A stretch of 64,000 nucleotides of DNA from Congeria kusceri (GCA_027627225.1 CM051030.1:7145001-7209000), one strand, 5' to 3'. Positions 23,709 through 34,859 are shown, counted from the stretch's first letter. Made by a program: numbers and translations. Notes: generated by a model from the letters alone, not told the origin.

Positions 23709-24056
23709 CCCCAGCCAGCAAGCATATATCGGATAGATATCGGTATATCGCTATCGCATTGACAAAACGACCCGATATCTATCCGTTATCGCTAGAAAGC
23801 ATGTACCTACTGTACATATCGGATAGATATCGGCCAGTTGTCGGCTATCGATATAATAGTTCTATATCTATCCGTTATCTATCCGATATAGTTTTGGTGA
23901 AAAATAAAAAAGTAGATGTATGCATTAAGTGTGTGTGATATATGTTAAACAAATCCATATATGAGTGGCATTTCATCAATATGTGTTACGTTGTCGTCAT
24001 TTTAAGTAACGATGTCGGATCGATGTAGGGCCGATATCGTTCATGGCAAGCAGTAA
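23709..24056. repeat. GATATCGG palindrome cluster with CCAGCCAGCAAGC edge
   Basis: Starts CCCCAGCCAGCAAGC and continues with many ATATCGGATAGATATCGG-type near-palindromes. The same motif set makes up the 175-bp satellite at 26900-27655. That satellite ends with the inverted edge GCTTGCTGGCTGGG. Confidence 0.8.
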
Positions 24057-24586
24057 TTTCTCTTTATTTTCATAAAATTATGTATGTGTATCAATCCGGC
24101 AATACTAAAGAGTATTTAACTGAAATGAATGTGCGTTCTATGACTTCACAAATCTTATTTGAAATAGCTTCGAAATTATTTTCGTCGAACAAAATCGTTT
24201 TCGGTTGGCGCAAAATTCTTGTTTGTTTAAACTTGAACCGTTAATCTCCAGAAAGGAAAAGTAACATTAAAATGTCAAGTTTCCTCTTCAACGCAGCAAA
24301 AACAACAAGAAGTAAGTACTTATGACTATTTGTGTTTCTTTATATCAGCTATTCAAAGTCCTGCAGGCGTAGAAAAATCCAGGTTATTGAAATCTAACGT
24401 ATTTTTCGCGAGTGTTGTTTATTATTATTACGATACTGTTTTGTCATATCTACGAATGTAAGTATTTACAGCGAGATAAGTTATATTTTTTACATGTTAC
24501 AGGTTCAATATACTTCAAATATTTGTATTTTAAAGGCTTACAGTTTAAATTTATTTTAATTTAACAGTACTGTATACATTGTATTA

Positions 24587-25091
24587 AAAGGGACTTGTTC
24601 ACATATTTTTATTTTTTTTGTAGTATGCCATTCATTGTCTTAACTTAACAGATTTAAGCATCGAAACTAAAAAGCTCAAGTATAATGACGAGAAAAAAAA
24701 GAAAAGAAAAAACTTGCTCCCACCGGGGTTCGAGCCTCCGACCTCTAGATCAAAAGATTATCGCCTAAACCACTCGGCCATTTCAACTTTTATATATGCG
24801 GATGCATTATATATTTAATATATGATGATATTATTTATGTAAGCGATCAATTTGTTGTCAGCAATTCTAACAAAAACAACAGAAACACTCCAACTTATTC
24901 CATCGTTTAGCGTTACAAACGCTTTATGATTTTATAAATTTCCACTGATGATTACTCATTAACAAAACGGTATTTACAGTATGTCCTTTGTGTTATTTCG
25001 CTCCTTTATATATGCTTTTCTTTCATTCTGGGAATCTGTGACAAAAAGTTGGAAAATTGTCAGTTGGCCAATCTGTGAACTGGTCCCTTTA
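24587..25091. mobile_element. Terminal-inverted-repeat element with internal tRNA-like segment
   Basis: The left end AAAGGGACTTGTTCACA and right end TGTGAACTGGTCCCTTT are inverted copies of each other. Inside, minus-strand 24786-24714 is tRNA-like: perfect A box TGGCCGAGTGG and near-perfect B box GGCTCGAACCC, with a run of A/G on its 3' side. There is no coding capacity. A second, tRNA-less relative occupies 57072-57747, sharing AATCTG[TC]GACAAAA and the end sequences. Confidence 0.8.
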
Positions 25092-25094
25092 AAT

Positions 25095-26895
25095 AAATGA
25101 ATACACTAAACTAATGAACCCACAAAATTAAAACAAATTATACTGAAAGCAATTTTGTTTTCAGACGAATTACATGCTTCGCAATGGTGGCTCTTGGGCC
25201 TCTTTGGATGACAATAAGGTCTTGGACTTGATAACGTTCATCACTGACAACCCGGCTGCATATCAATATAAACAGAATCATCTAATTTGAATTTGTCATT
25301 TGGAAAGATGAAGGTAATCAAATATACATTGGATGTAGTAATACTTGGTCAGAACATGCATTTCACTTCTGTTGATGTGATCAAGTTAGTAACACATTGT
25401 TTAAGCAGTTTCTGCATAACACCATTGCAGAGATCAAGTACAATTTCTCCAACTCTGATTTAATAATTATTATTATGACTCAACATTTTCTGTGGAATAA
25501 TTTTTACAGTTATGTAAAATTGGAGTGTATAGTAAAACATGTATTGCATTTCTTTATATGACTACAAGTATCAATGAACTACTTTCTGTGATCTAAATTT
25601 TAATTTAAGCTGCCAGTGACATACATGGTCTGCTTTGAACAACAGCATTATCATTAACGGGTGGAATGCTGCATCAAACACTTGCTAAGGAATTTGACTG
25701 AGATTAAGAACAGTGGATAAAAACATTCTACTACTCATTACTATTATGAAGACTTCTAAAGTAAACACTCTTAAATGTGTGATAGGGACTGGAAAGTTCC
25801 AATTTATGAAGTTATTTTTAATTACTATAACAACAATTCTTAATAACAAGTGTACTATGTAGTTTATTAAAAAAAAAAAATTAATGACACACACTGTTTA
25901 GTGTTAATTAATTGTTTTACATTTTTCATGTTTTTGTGAAGACATGCAAAGGTCTTAGAATTCTGATTCTTTTTAAAGATTTGATGCAACCTATATATGA
26001 TGCTAACAAATTACATGTAATTAATATATATAATCTTAACAGAACCATAGTCTTGTTTTATTTGCAAAATTAAATGTAAAAAATTTGTGAGGATAACAAA
26101 GAAACCATATCATCAAGGATGCTTTTGGAAGCATAATATTTTCAAATATGTGTTGTTTTTTTGTATTTCAGTGTGTTTACACTATTTACTGGAATTGTCT
26201 TTGATTTTGTTTTAATTTCCAGTTTGGATTCGAAATAGATTTCCATTTGTTTATATGGTTTTTAAATATTTAGTTTCATCTAAATTAAGGTCATTGAAAT
26301 ATGGAAATTTCAATTTGATACTAAATGTCTAATACAATTAATTGTCGGTTAAGTATTGCTGAATTATTAACTTTTTCAATTTTGTTGCACAGGTTTTATA
26401 GCATGTAATATGGTGCATGATGCTAATATTCATAAATAACTTGCATGGTGATACAAAGCATTTGTAACTGTTTTCATTGGCAATTCAACTTACAATAAAT
26501 GATTGCATTTCTAAGCTTTTGTTTGGTTACTGTCACATCACTGACATGTTGTAAGTGACATTTTATACAAACCTATAAGATTTCAATGTGACATGTCCTT
26601 TAATGTTTTAAATATTAATTACAAATAAAGACGTTGAAAGATCATATAAACCTTTGTTTAAATAAATAGTGTATACATTTCCTTGAAGATTTTCTATTGC
26701 TTCTGTTATATTTCTCACAGCTTTTTGGGATTGTTTTATTATAATTTGGTTCTCCAACGTATGAAATGTTTTGAGAAGATATAATTAGATGTAGTTATTT
26801 AAAATGAAGATATTTACACTTTCTTGAGTGTTGTTCCAAACTGCACATCATTTTGAAATTTAGCATTAAAATAAACAAGTGTGGTTATCAATTCC
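25095..26895. other. Intergenic or intronic stretch, no gene recognised
   Basis: Strongly AT-rich with homopolymer runs. No exon or repeat unit could be supported. Confidence 0.4.
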
Positions 26896-26899
26896 AAAG

Positions 26900-27655
26900 A
26901 TATTGACAACATCGTCGAATAGATATCGCACGAATGTAGGCTTGCTTGGTGGAACGATAGTTGGCCCAATGTTTATCCGATATACGTCCGATAAACAATG
27001 CTCCGACATCTATCCGATCAAATGCCGATGGGCAAAACGTTGATCGGATAGATATCGCGAGCGATATCTTTCCGAGATATTTAAAACATATCGGATAGAT
27101 GTCGGACCGATGTAGGCTCGCTTTCTGGGACGATGTTGGCCCCATGTCTATCCGATATGTATCCGATAAGCAATGCTTCGATGACGGCCCGATCAAATGC
27201 CGATGGGCAAAACGTTGATCGGATAGATATCGCAAGCGATAACTATCCGAGATATTTAAAACATATCGGATAGATATCGGACCGATGTAGGCTTGCTTTC
27301 TGGCACGATATTGGACCGATGTCTATCCGATATGTATCCGATATGTAATGCTTCGATGACGGCCCGATCAAATGGCGATGGGCAAAACGTTGATCGGATA
27401 GATATCGCGAGCAATATCTATCCGAGATAATTAAAACATATCGGATAGATGTCGGACCGATCTAGGCTCGCTTTCTGGGACGATATTGGCCCGATGTCTA
27501 TCCGATATGTATCCGATATGCAATGCTTCGATGACGGCCCGATCAAATGCCGATGGGCAAAAGGTTGATCGGATAGATATCGCGAGCGATATCTATCCGA
27601 TATTCAGAACATATCGGATAGATATCGGACCACTGTAGGCTTGCTGGCTGGGACA
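26900..27655. repeat. 175-bp satellite of GATATCGG motifs
   Basis: The phrase GATGGGCAAAACGTTGATCG recurs with its GGG at 27030, 27205, 27380 and 27555, an exact 175-base period over about 4.3 units. Each unit also holds several ATATCGGATAGATRTCGG near-palindromes. The array closes with GTAGGCTTGCTGGCTGGGAC, the inverse of the edge at 23709. The 115-codon minus frame is a by-product. Confidence 0.95.
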
Positions 27656-27927
27656 CTGTTATTCTGAGCGTTTTTGTCAGATATATAGGATTTGACAAGA
27701 GTTTGTCATGTCATACCCTATTTATTAAACGAGTTCAGGAATTGTGTTATTAAGGTATAATGCCTCTAATGGGACTTTCTTAAACCTTGACATTCGTATT
27801 ATCTTTAGTCATTAAATGTATTATATGACTAAACAAAATCTAACCACACGTTTTGACAAAAATGCGAGTTTTGTTATCACCCCTCATTTTTCTATTTCAA
27901 CCTGAATTTTCTATGGGATACACTTAC

Positions 27928-29306
27928 AACAAGAGCTGTCAGAGGACAGCGCGCTCGACTATTCAAAGTATTTCAGTTGGTACATATTTAGAATAGTGAA
28001 AGGGGCATACATTTGTAAAAATACAATATTTTTAAGTGAAGCCTTGTATAGTTTATAAATTTTTGGAACAAAAACTTTAAAGTCTATGTAAAAAGTGGGC
28101 TAACTCTGTCAAAATACAAAACAGAGTTATGGTTAATATTGCCCCGGATACTAGAGTTGATGACACAGGTTAGTTCCAAGTTTAAAGTGAATAACTTATG
28201 TAGTTTTAAAGTTACCAAACTTTTGGATATAAACTTTAAACAGAAAATCTAAGTGAAAAGGGGGCATAACTCTGTCGAGTATATATAAATAGAGTTATGG
28301 GTAATGTTACCCCTGGTACTAGAGTTGATGATAAAGATTAATTCCAAGTTTCAAGTGAATAACTTATGTTGTTTTGAAGTTACAAAACTTTTGGATATAA
28401 ACTTTAACAAGAAAATATATGTTAAAAAGGGACATTATTTTATCAAAATACAAAATAAAGTTATGGGCAATGTTCACCCTGATACTGGCGTTGATGACAA
28501 ACGTATTTTCCAAGTTTCAAGTGAATAGCTTTTGTAGTATTGAAGTTACACAACTTTTGAATATTAACTTTAACCAGAAAATCTATGTGACAAAGGGGCA
28601 TAACTCTGTCAAATACAAAACAGAGTTATGGATAATGTTGCCCTTGATACTGGAGTTGATGACAAAGGTTAGGTCCAAGTTTCAAGTGAATAACTTATGT
28701 AGTTTTGAAGTTACAAAACTTTTGATTATAAAGTTTAACCAGAAAATGTAAGTGAAAAAGGGGCATAAATCTGTCAAAATACAAAAGAGAGTTATGGAGA
28801 ATGTTGCCCCTGACACTGCAGTTGATGACAAATTTAAGTTCCAAGTTTTCAGTGAATAACTTATGTAGTTTTGAAGTTACAAAACTTTTGAATATAAACT
28901 TTAACCAGAAAATCTATGTGAAAAAGGGACATAACTCTGTCAAAATACAAAACAGAGTTATACGGAATGTTGCCCTTGATACTGGAGTTGATGACAAAGG
29001 TTAGTTACAAGTTTCAAATGAATAACTTTAAAGTTACAAAACTTTTTAATATAAACTTTAAACAGAAAATCTAAGTGAAAAAGGGGCATAACTCTGTCAA
29101 AATACAAAATAGAGTTATGGGGAATATTGCCCCTGACACTGGAGTTGATGACGAAGGTATATTCCAAGTTTCAAGTGAATAACTTATATAGTTTTGAAGT
29201 TACAAGACTTTTGAATAAAAACTTTAACCAAATTGATGCGGAAGCGGACGCCGACGCCGGGGGTAGAGGGAAAGCTCACCTATTCTTCGAATAGTCGAGC
29301 TAAAAA
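27928..29306 (+). mobile_element. Nonautonomous element carrying a 166-bp satellite
   Basis: The head AACAAGAGCTGTCAGAGGAC is followed by GCTCGACTATTC; the tail is GACGCCGACGCCGGGG...GAATAGTCGAGCTAAAAATG. The GCTCGACTATTC/GAATAGTCGAGC pair forms a subterminal inverted repeat. Between them lie seven copies of a unit of about 166 bases (GAGTTATGG-type marker at about 28124, 28292, 28458, 28623, 28789, 28955 and 29112). Most units include TAACTCTGT...ACAGAGTTA, a 9-bp stem. Frames through the satellite are not genes. Confidence 0.85.
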
Positions 29307-29309
29307 TGA

Positions 29310-29895
29310 CTGACATATTGTCAAAATGTATTTTATTTATTCCTGAATAGCTTTATTTGATACAAAAAAATGTATGTATTGAAAAAGTAATTAAAAAAAA
29401 AAACGTAAGTACTTAAGTAGAACAAATATTCTTATGACCTTAAATATGACTACGCATATGGTAAAAAACAACAGATTTCATAACAGTAAAAAACGCCAAA
29501 CACCAATTCCCTTCGTTTTTTTAACTTTATTTCATAGTATGCCAAAATCAGTAAAACCAAAATATAAAATAACCTTATCAGAGAGGGAAAAGGTGTAACT
29601 TGACATAGGTTCACCACAACAATCTCAAGGTTAATCATTTGGAATGAAGCAATCCTATGTTATAAAAATTGAAAAATATTAAAAGCAAATAATAAAAAGC
29701 AAATATTTTTGTGTTAAACAAAACTTTTATTTCTTCTAATTATAATCTAATAGCATTATTAAATGCATTCTTGTTGCATTAATGTTCAAGAAATGGTGCC
29801 TTGTGTAAATAAAAAAACAACTAGCTGAGGTTCACATATCCATGGTTACCAAATATAGAAAAATAAGATAAATTTTTTATAACTTGACATTTTCA
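29310..29895. other. AT-rich stretch downstream of minus-strand frames
   Basis: Homopolymer-rich AT sequence. If the minus-strand frame ending at 29901 is transcribed, this would be its 3' flank. I see no clear AATAAA close to the stop. Confidence 0.35.
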
Positions 29896-29900
29896 TTACA

Positions 29901-30107
29901 TTAGGTTAACAAGAGTTTTAAAAAAGACTGACAAATCTTCTTGAAGCTTGTGACTCTTGGTAAACTGTCACTGTTTTTGGATAAGAAGGTGTCTCTTAGA
30001 CCATCCTCACCAGTTCGCCGATACATAACTTTCAGATGATTTGTAGAGCGGTAGATCTCGTCAAAATTCCTCAGTGGAACATCAACGTTTACACAATGGA
30101 CAATATT
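29901..30107 (-). pseudogene. Protein-like minus-strand frame, second segment, function unknown
   Basis: A stop-to-stop frame of 68 codons ends in TAA at 29903-29901. It contains VDVPLRNFDEIYRSTNHLK, MYRRTGEDGLRDTFL and a basic, hydrophobic end. The composition is protein-like: varied, charged and with few Ser/Asn runs. There is no ATG near its start. It abuts and overlaps by about 25 bases another protein-like frame (30082-30231) shifted by one base, so the pair is probably one frameshifted gene or transposon fragment. I do not recognise the family. Confidence 0.5.
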
Positions 30108-30231
30108 TTAAATTATCCAACGGAACACCAAACTCAATCACGCGATGTCTCGCTCTCCACACATCTCGACTGACACCTTTACCAAGCTTTACATGTGAAT
30201 GAATGCTATTACACAGCGATGAGCACGGATC
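30082..30231 (-). pseudogene. Protein-like minus-strand frame, first segment, function unknown
   Basis: Fifty codons run from just after a TGA at 30234-30232 to a TGA at 30084-30082. They include SIHSHVKLGKGVSRDVWRA, RVIEFGVPLDN and a CPLC pair near the end that could be half of a zinc-binding site. No ATG lies in frame. A single-base shift would join it to the frame ending at 29901. The TATA-like TATATAAAAA at 30258-30249 lies just upstream on the same strand. Confidence 0.5.
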
Positions 30232-30248
30232 TCACTCCCGCAGATATG

Positions 30249-30395
30249 TTTTTATATACGAATAATTATGTTCAATTATAATACTTCTTGGACGTGTATT
30301 TATAAGTATTTTAAGTTTAGTGTTATGAAATACACCAGACATATCGCGAAAGCGTCATGACTGAATGTAAACAGAAATTCCCAACAATGACGTCA
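30249..30395 (-). promoter_or_regulatory. Possible promoter: TATA-like box and CRE
   Basis: On the minus strand a perfect cAMP-response-element palindrome TGACGTCA (30388-30395) lies about 130 bases upstream of TATATAAAAA (30258-30249). That in turn is about 20 bases upstream of the first protein-like minus-strand frame. The arrangement resembles a core promoter, but the frame has no start codon, so this is tentative. Confidence 0.25.
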
Positions 30396-30399
30396 TTTG

Positions 30400-31930
30400 A
30401 AGGTATTCCCCATGCCAGTGAACCTTGTTTTTGTTCAAACTACATTTGTGCTTCTTCTTTAAACACCAATGAGCATTTATTTTACACATTTAATTGAAAA
30501 CAACTCAAAATTTAAAAAGTAATGTTTATTTTGCGAAAATTATGTTTGTTTCGGATAAGATCGATTAGATTTACGGTTAGTGGCGAATGGGCCGAAGTAA
30601 ACCGATATATTCCGAGTATTTCCGAAGTCATTAGGACGTTTCTACCTTAAGCGAGACTTAGCCGAGCTTACTAACGAAAAACAACTTCTAATTTTACCAA
30701 AACATGCTGATAAATTCTAAATATTGTGTAATGACGCGACGTCATTTCATGTCGACGACGTCATTTCACCAAAATAACGACATGCGATTGGTCAATCAAA
30801 GAATATGTAGCCAATGAATACGCTCAGAATGTTAACTTACACATATGTAAGATAAAAATATCGTAATGGTTGTATTACACGGAAAACAAGGTATATCATG
30901 CGGTAAAAATAAGTTCATGACATTGTACAGATGATATAGTTATACTCAATCAACATTTATTCACTAGTGAAAAATCCAAAGCAAACGTACGGGTGTCTAA
31001 CTAAAACAGACGCATATACTTTAATTCATTAATTTATCAATATTTAGTAAATACATGTACACTGACATCGTTATATTTATCTGGTTATTTAAAAAGTACA
31101 CATGCATTTGGTGAATATAAACCTCATGTATAACATATAATAGGCATTTAAGTTCGCCAAAACAACACACATATAGATTTAGATTACACTGTTGAATACA
31201 AAGCGTTTACATCGCCCGATTAACGACTACGTGCTAGTTAACATAAATACATGTTTGGAGAATTATTTATATTAGTTTCGAAGCTTGTAAAGACCACCAT
31301 GATATTTACATTGAATTTAAGTTTGACAATAAACAAAATAACAAGTGTTCATGAATTGTGTTGTAATTAACATTAACTTTTATAGTATCATTTTGTAATT
31401 TCCTTATTCCTTTCATTATTTTCTTCGTGGTTTTTTATCATTTGTTGACCTGAAAACATGCATTATTAGAAATATGTATTGACATTCGACATTTCATGTA
31501 AGGAAAATTACTCTGCTTAGGAGACTGAGGTCAGGGGTGTTCTTACTGATTAGGCTACGTCTGCATGTTCTGATAATCGTTCTATATAAATATTATGCAA
31601 TGTGTGTTCAATTTAAGTAATATTATTAATTGTCCAAATTAAAGTGAATGTATTAAAAATAATAATGTTAATTAATTGTTGTCATAACAGATGGTTGTTG
31701 AAGGATTGTCTTAAGTATTTAGTAATCACACATCTGTGCACATACAAAGTTCTAAGCTGAAACATTCTCGGGCAAAATATCCATTGATGCGAAACATTCC
31801 GGAACCCGCAGACAGTGGGAAAAGCGACCCATTGGTGACCTGAATAATTTTCTTCGTCGATTCAGTCTGCCGGGCTTGACACTTGACCCTTGACCGCTTT
31901 GTGATTTGTGTAAAACCGAAATTATTTAAA
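30400..31930. other. Intergenic stretch, no gene recognised
   Basis: Contains two CGACGTCATTTCA motifs at about 30736-30766. No other feature can be supported. Confidence 0.35.
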
Positions 31931-31935
31931 AAAAA

Positions 31936-32075
31936 ATGTCCATTGCGACATTGGAACCGGCGTTAATCTGTTCAAAATGTATACATTGGAAGTGTCTGGG
32001 GTATCAGCCCAACTCAACAGCTGGTGATGAATCTGCTTGGTTTTGACTGAACTGTACTAAAACTTGTGAAAAAGT
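31936..32075 (+). pseudogene. PHD-finger-like fragment interrupted by a stop
   Basis: The frame starting ATG at 31936 reads 36 codons to TGA at 32044-32046. It includes ICSKCIHWKCLG and, further on, AWF-stop-LNC. The spacing C-x2-C-x2-HW-x-CLG ... W-x-[stop]-x2-C matches the core of PHD fingers, with the stop exactly where the next zinc-binding Cys (TGC or TGT) is expected. PHD fingers bind histone tails in chromatin proteins and also occur in some retroelement proteins. This is most likely a decayed transposon-derived copy. Confidence 0.5.
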
Positions 32076-32344
32076 GACTAAGTGCTGGTTCCACACAGGA
32101 ATATACCAATTAAAAGATTTCCATGCTTTGAGCATTACTAATGTATTTTTTGTGATACTTGTTTCAGTATAATTGAATACTTTATGTAATGTGGTTTATT
32201 GTGTTGTTGATTAAGTGAAGATAATTAAGCTGCATATATTCCTTATTATGGTACTAGTAGGATACAGGTCTATTATATGGAACTGCAGGGCTCATTATGT
32301 ATATACTGCAATCAAATCTACTACAATTACAGACTTTACGGCGG

Positions 32345-32590
32345 TTAGTTAACCTACTCACTTTTCCTTGGCAAGTTTAGCCGATCTAAGCGGTTGACCA
32401 GTACTAAGTGTACATACTTTTAATGCAAGTAAATTAACTGCCCTACGTGAAGCAGAGATAGGGGGTGAATAGCCGTAGAAATTATTTTATGACCAATCCC
32501 ACACAAGTTATGTGGCCGGACTGGGGCTCGAACTCGCAAACACCCGGATTGACAGTTCAGGTCTCTACCAACTGAGCTAGCTGGGCCCGG
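32345..32590 (-). mobile_element. tRNA-derived SINE, minus-strand copy
   Basis: The reverse complement shows a better-preserved tRNA-like head: CCCAGCTAGCTCAGTTGGTA with GAG (A box region) and GAGTTCGAGCC (B box). It is followed by CACATAACTTGTGTGGGATTGG and the shared 3' blocks GTAGGGCAGTT and TTAGATCGGCTAAACTTGCC. Same family as 23050-23335. Confidence 0.88.
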
Positions 32591-33389
32591 TTTTGTATTC
32601 AGGTTGCAATTGTCAAAAGGAAAACAGTCATATAAATAATTTTTAAATCGTTATATGTTTAAAAGGATTTTCCTCTGAATCCCCATTAGAAAGGCCATTT
32701 TCCAGGCTATTTATGAAAAATAAACCTCATTTTTTCACTAAATTATCAAAAAGCAAGACAAATGTTCCGCTGGCGGAACAAAATTTCATATTTTTTTCTA
32801 TAAATTTATAAGAATTTGCAGTAAATGTTCCGCTGGCGGTACAATAATATACTGTTTTAATTACAAGAAACCAACTTAAATGTTGCCCCACAAATTCTTG
32901 TACTCCTAATTACAAGGAACCGAAGTGTTCCGCTGGCGGTAGAAACATCATGACATTTATATTAAGAATAACAGAAAACCTTATCAAAATTGTTCCGCCG
33001 GCAGTACAAGCATCCGAACATTATTATTATGATAAACAAAAATTAACAAACTAAAATTGTTTCGCTGGCGGTAAAAGTAGCCTTTATATTCTATTCTGCC
33101 ACGGCACTCGGCTAGTGGTCCATAGATAAAGAAAGAAAATAACTGTGGAGTATTCTGCAACAAATTATGGGCGGAGCCTAATGTTTTGAAAATAGTTCCG
33201 GAAATTCAAAGAAATTTTTCCGTAAAATGCACGTGCTTAAACGCGCGATAGTAAATTGTGACAAACAAATAATTTCTGCATTATGTAGCTCAATTAACCA
33301 TACCTGTACTACATATGTTTTACTTTGTCAATATGCTTGTAATTTGCGCTTTTTAGCAACATATTGTCACTGTGTTATATCGATAAGTA

Positions 33390-33459
33390 TGACGTCATTC
33401 GCTCAATGTTTATAAATAAAGCTGACGTCATTTTGAATTTTTATGATGTATTGACGTCA
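33390..33459. promoter_or_regulatory. Three clustered CRE palindromes
   Basis: Perfect TGACGTCA occurs at 33390-33397, 33423-33430 and 33452-33459, with TATAAATAAA at about 33411. CREs bind CREB/ATF-type bZIP factors. No gene start was recognised next to them, so the role is open. Confidence 0.35.
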
Positions 33460-33572
33460 TTGAAACGCACTTGTGAATGCACTTCTCAGAAAATTGGCGG
33501 AGTATAGATTAATATAATTCTCATTCATGACCTTAAAAAATACGAATTTTATATAACATCGTGTTAGAATCG

Positions 33573-33744
33573 AAATAATTAACGGGTAACAGTTGGTTAT
33601 TGCGGTAATACCCAACGGTTTGTCGTTCCGATGCTTGTTATCAAACCACTCGGGCTACCGCCCTCGTTGTTTAATTCCTACGCATCGGAACTCCAAACCC
33701 TTGGTTATTACCGCAATGACCAACAGTTACCCGTCAATTATTTC
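33573..33744. mobile_element. Foldback (long inverted-repeat) element, copy 1
   Basis: The two arms are near-perfect inverted copies: AATAATTAACGGGTAACAG with TTGGTTATTGCGGTAATA, versus TATTACCGCAATGACC and TGTTACCCGTCAATTATT. The centre holds GATGCGTAGGAATTAAAC-type sequence (on minus) and CCCGAGT/ACTCGGG. The central 80 bases match the foldback at 51808-51985. Confidence 0.85.
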
Positions 33745-34859
33745 TTAAACTTACAAAAAAAAATAAAAAATGTGTACCGCTGGCAGTACAATCATCCCAA
33801 CTTTTATATTCTAAATTACAGAAAATAAGACAAAGAAATTGTTCCGCTGGCGGTACAAACAAACTGACATTTATATTCAGAAAAACAGAAAACTTAAACA
33901 AAATTGTTCCGCTGGCGGTACAAGCATCCACACATTTATATTGTGTTTTACAGAAAACCAAAATAAAAGTGTTCCGCTGGCGGTACAAGCATCCAAACAT
34001 TTATATTGTGTTTTACAGAAAACCAAACTAAACTTGTTCCGCTGGCGGTACAAGTGTCTTTATAGTTATATTCTGATTTACAGAAAACAAAACAAAAATG
34101 GTTCCGCTGGTGGTACACACATAACAAAATCAATATTCTGTATTATAGAAAACCAAACTAAATTTGTTCCGCTTGCGGTACAAGCACACCGACATTTATA
34201 TTCTGATTAACAAACAATAACAAACTAAAAGTGTTCTGCCGGCGGTACAAACATCCCAACATTTATATTCTAAATTACAGAAAACAAGACCAAGAAATTG
34301 TTCCGCTGGTGGTACAACATTCTGATATTTACATTCAGAATAACAGAAAACCTAATCAAAATTGTTACGCCGGCGGAACAAGCATCCAAACATTTATATT
34401 GTGATTTACAGAAACCAAACTAAAATTGTTCCGCTGGCAGTACAAACATCCGAACGTTTATATTCTAAATTACAGAAAAACAAAATAAACCTTTTCCACT
34501 GGCGGTACAAGCATCCTGACATATATTACGATTGAACAGAAAACTGAACCAAATTGTTCCGCTGGCGGTACAAGCATCCAAACATTTATATTGTGATTAA
34601 CATAAAATCAAACTTAAGTGTTCCGCTGGCAGTACTAAAGTATTTTCATTTATATTCTGAATAACAATAAAATATGTTCCACTGGCGGTACAAGCATCCC
34701 AACAATTGTATTCTAAGTTAAAGAACACCAAACCTAATGTGTTCTGCTGGCGGTACAAGTATATCCCTGAATTACCATGTCATAAGCTAGAATGGACACA
34801 GAAGAAGCAAGTTTAACCTTTGGTTAAAGTGTGACATACCATCTGGTAATGGCAAACAA

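Larger units (their letters stand above)
32640..34775 (+). repeat. 65-bp satellite with GTTCCGCTGGCGGTACA core, plus orientation
   Basis: About 21 units, 65 bases apart where regular (GTTCC at 33841, 33906, 33971, 34036, 34101, 34166). Each has the core TGTTCCGCTGGCGGTACAA and an AT-rich spacer with TTTATATTCTGA and TACAGAAAACCAAAC. In some units the core is a perfect dyad, TGTTCCGC-TG-GCGGAACA. The array is interrupted at about 33090-33770 by unrelated sequence. Its left edge (32640-32760) and the array at 48236-49253 are inverted copies. Confidence 0.92.

Noticed and set aside
24714..24786. Functional tRNA gene on minus strand
   Set aside because: The boxes are good but the acceptor and anticodon stems do not pair properly and it is embedded in an inverted-repeat element, so a tRNA-derived repeat is more likely.
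26888..27235. 115-codon minus frame
   Set aside because: It lies within the 175-bp satellite, and its apparent peptide repeats follow the satellite period.
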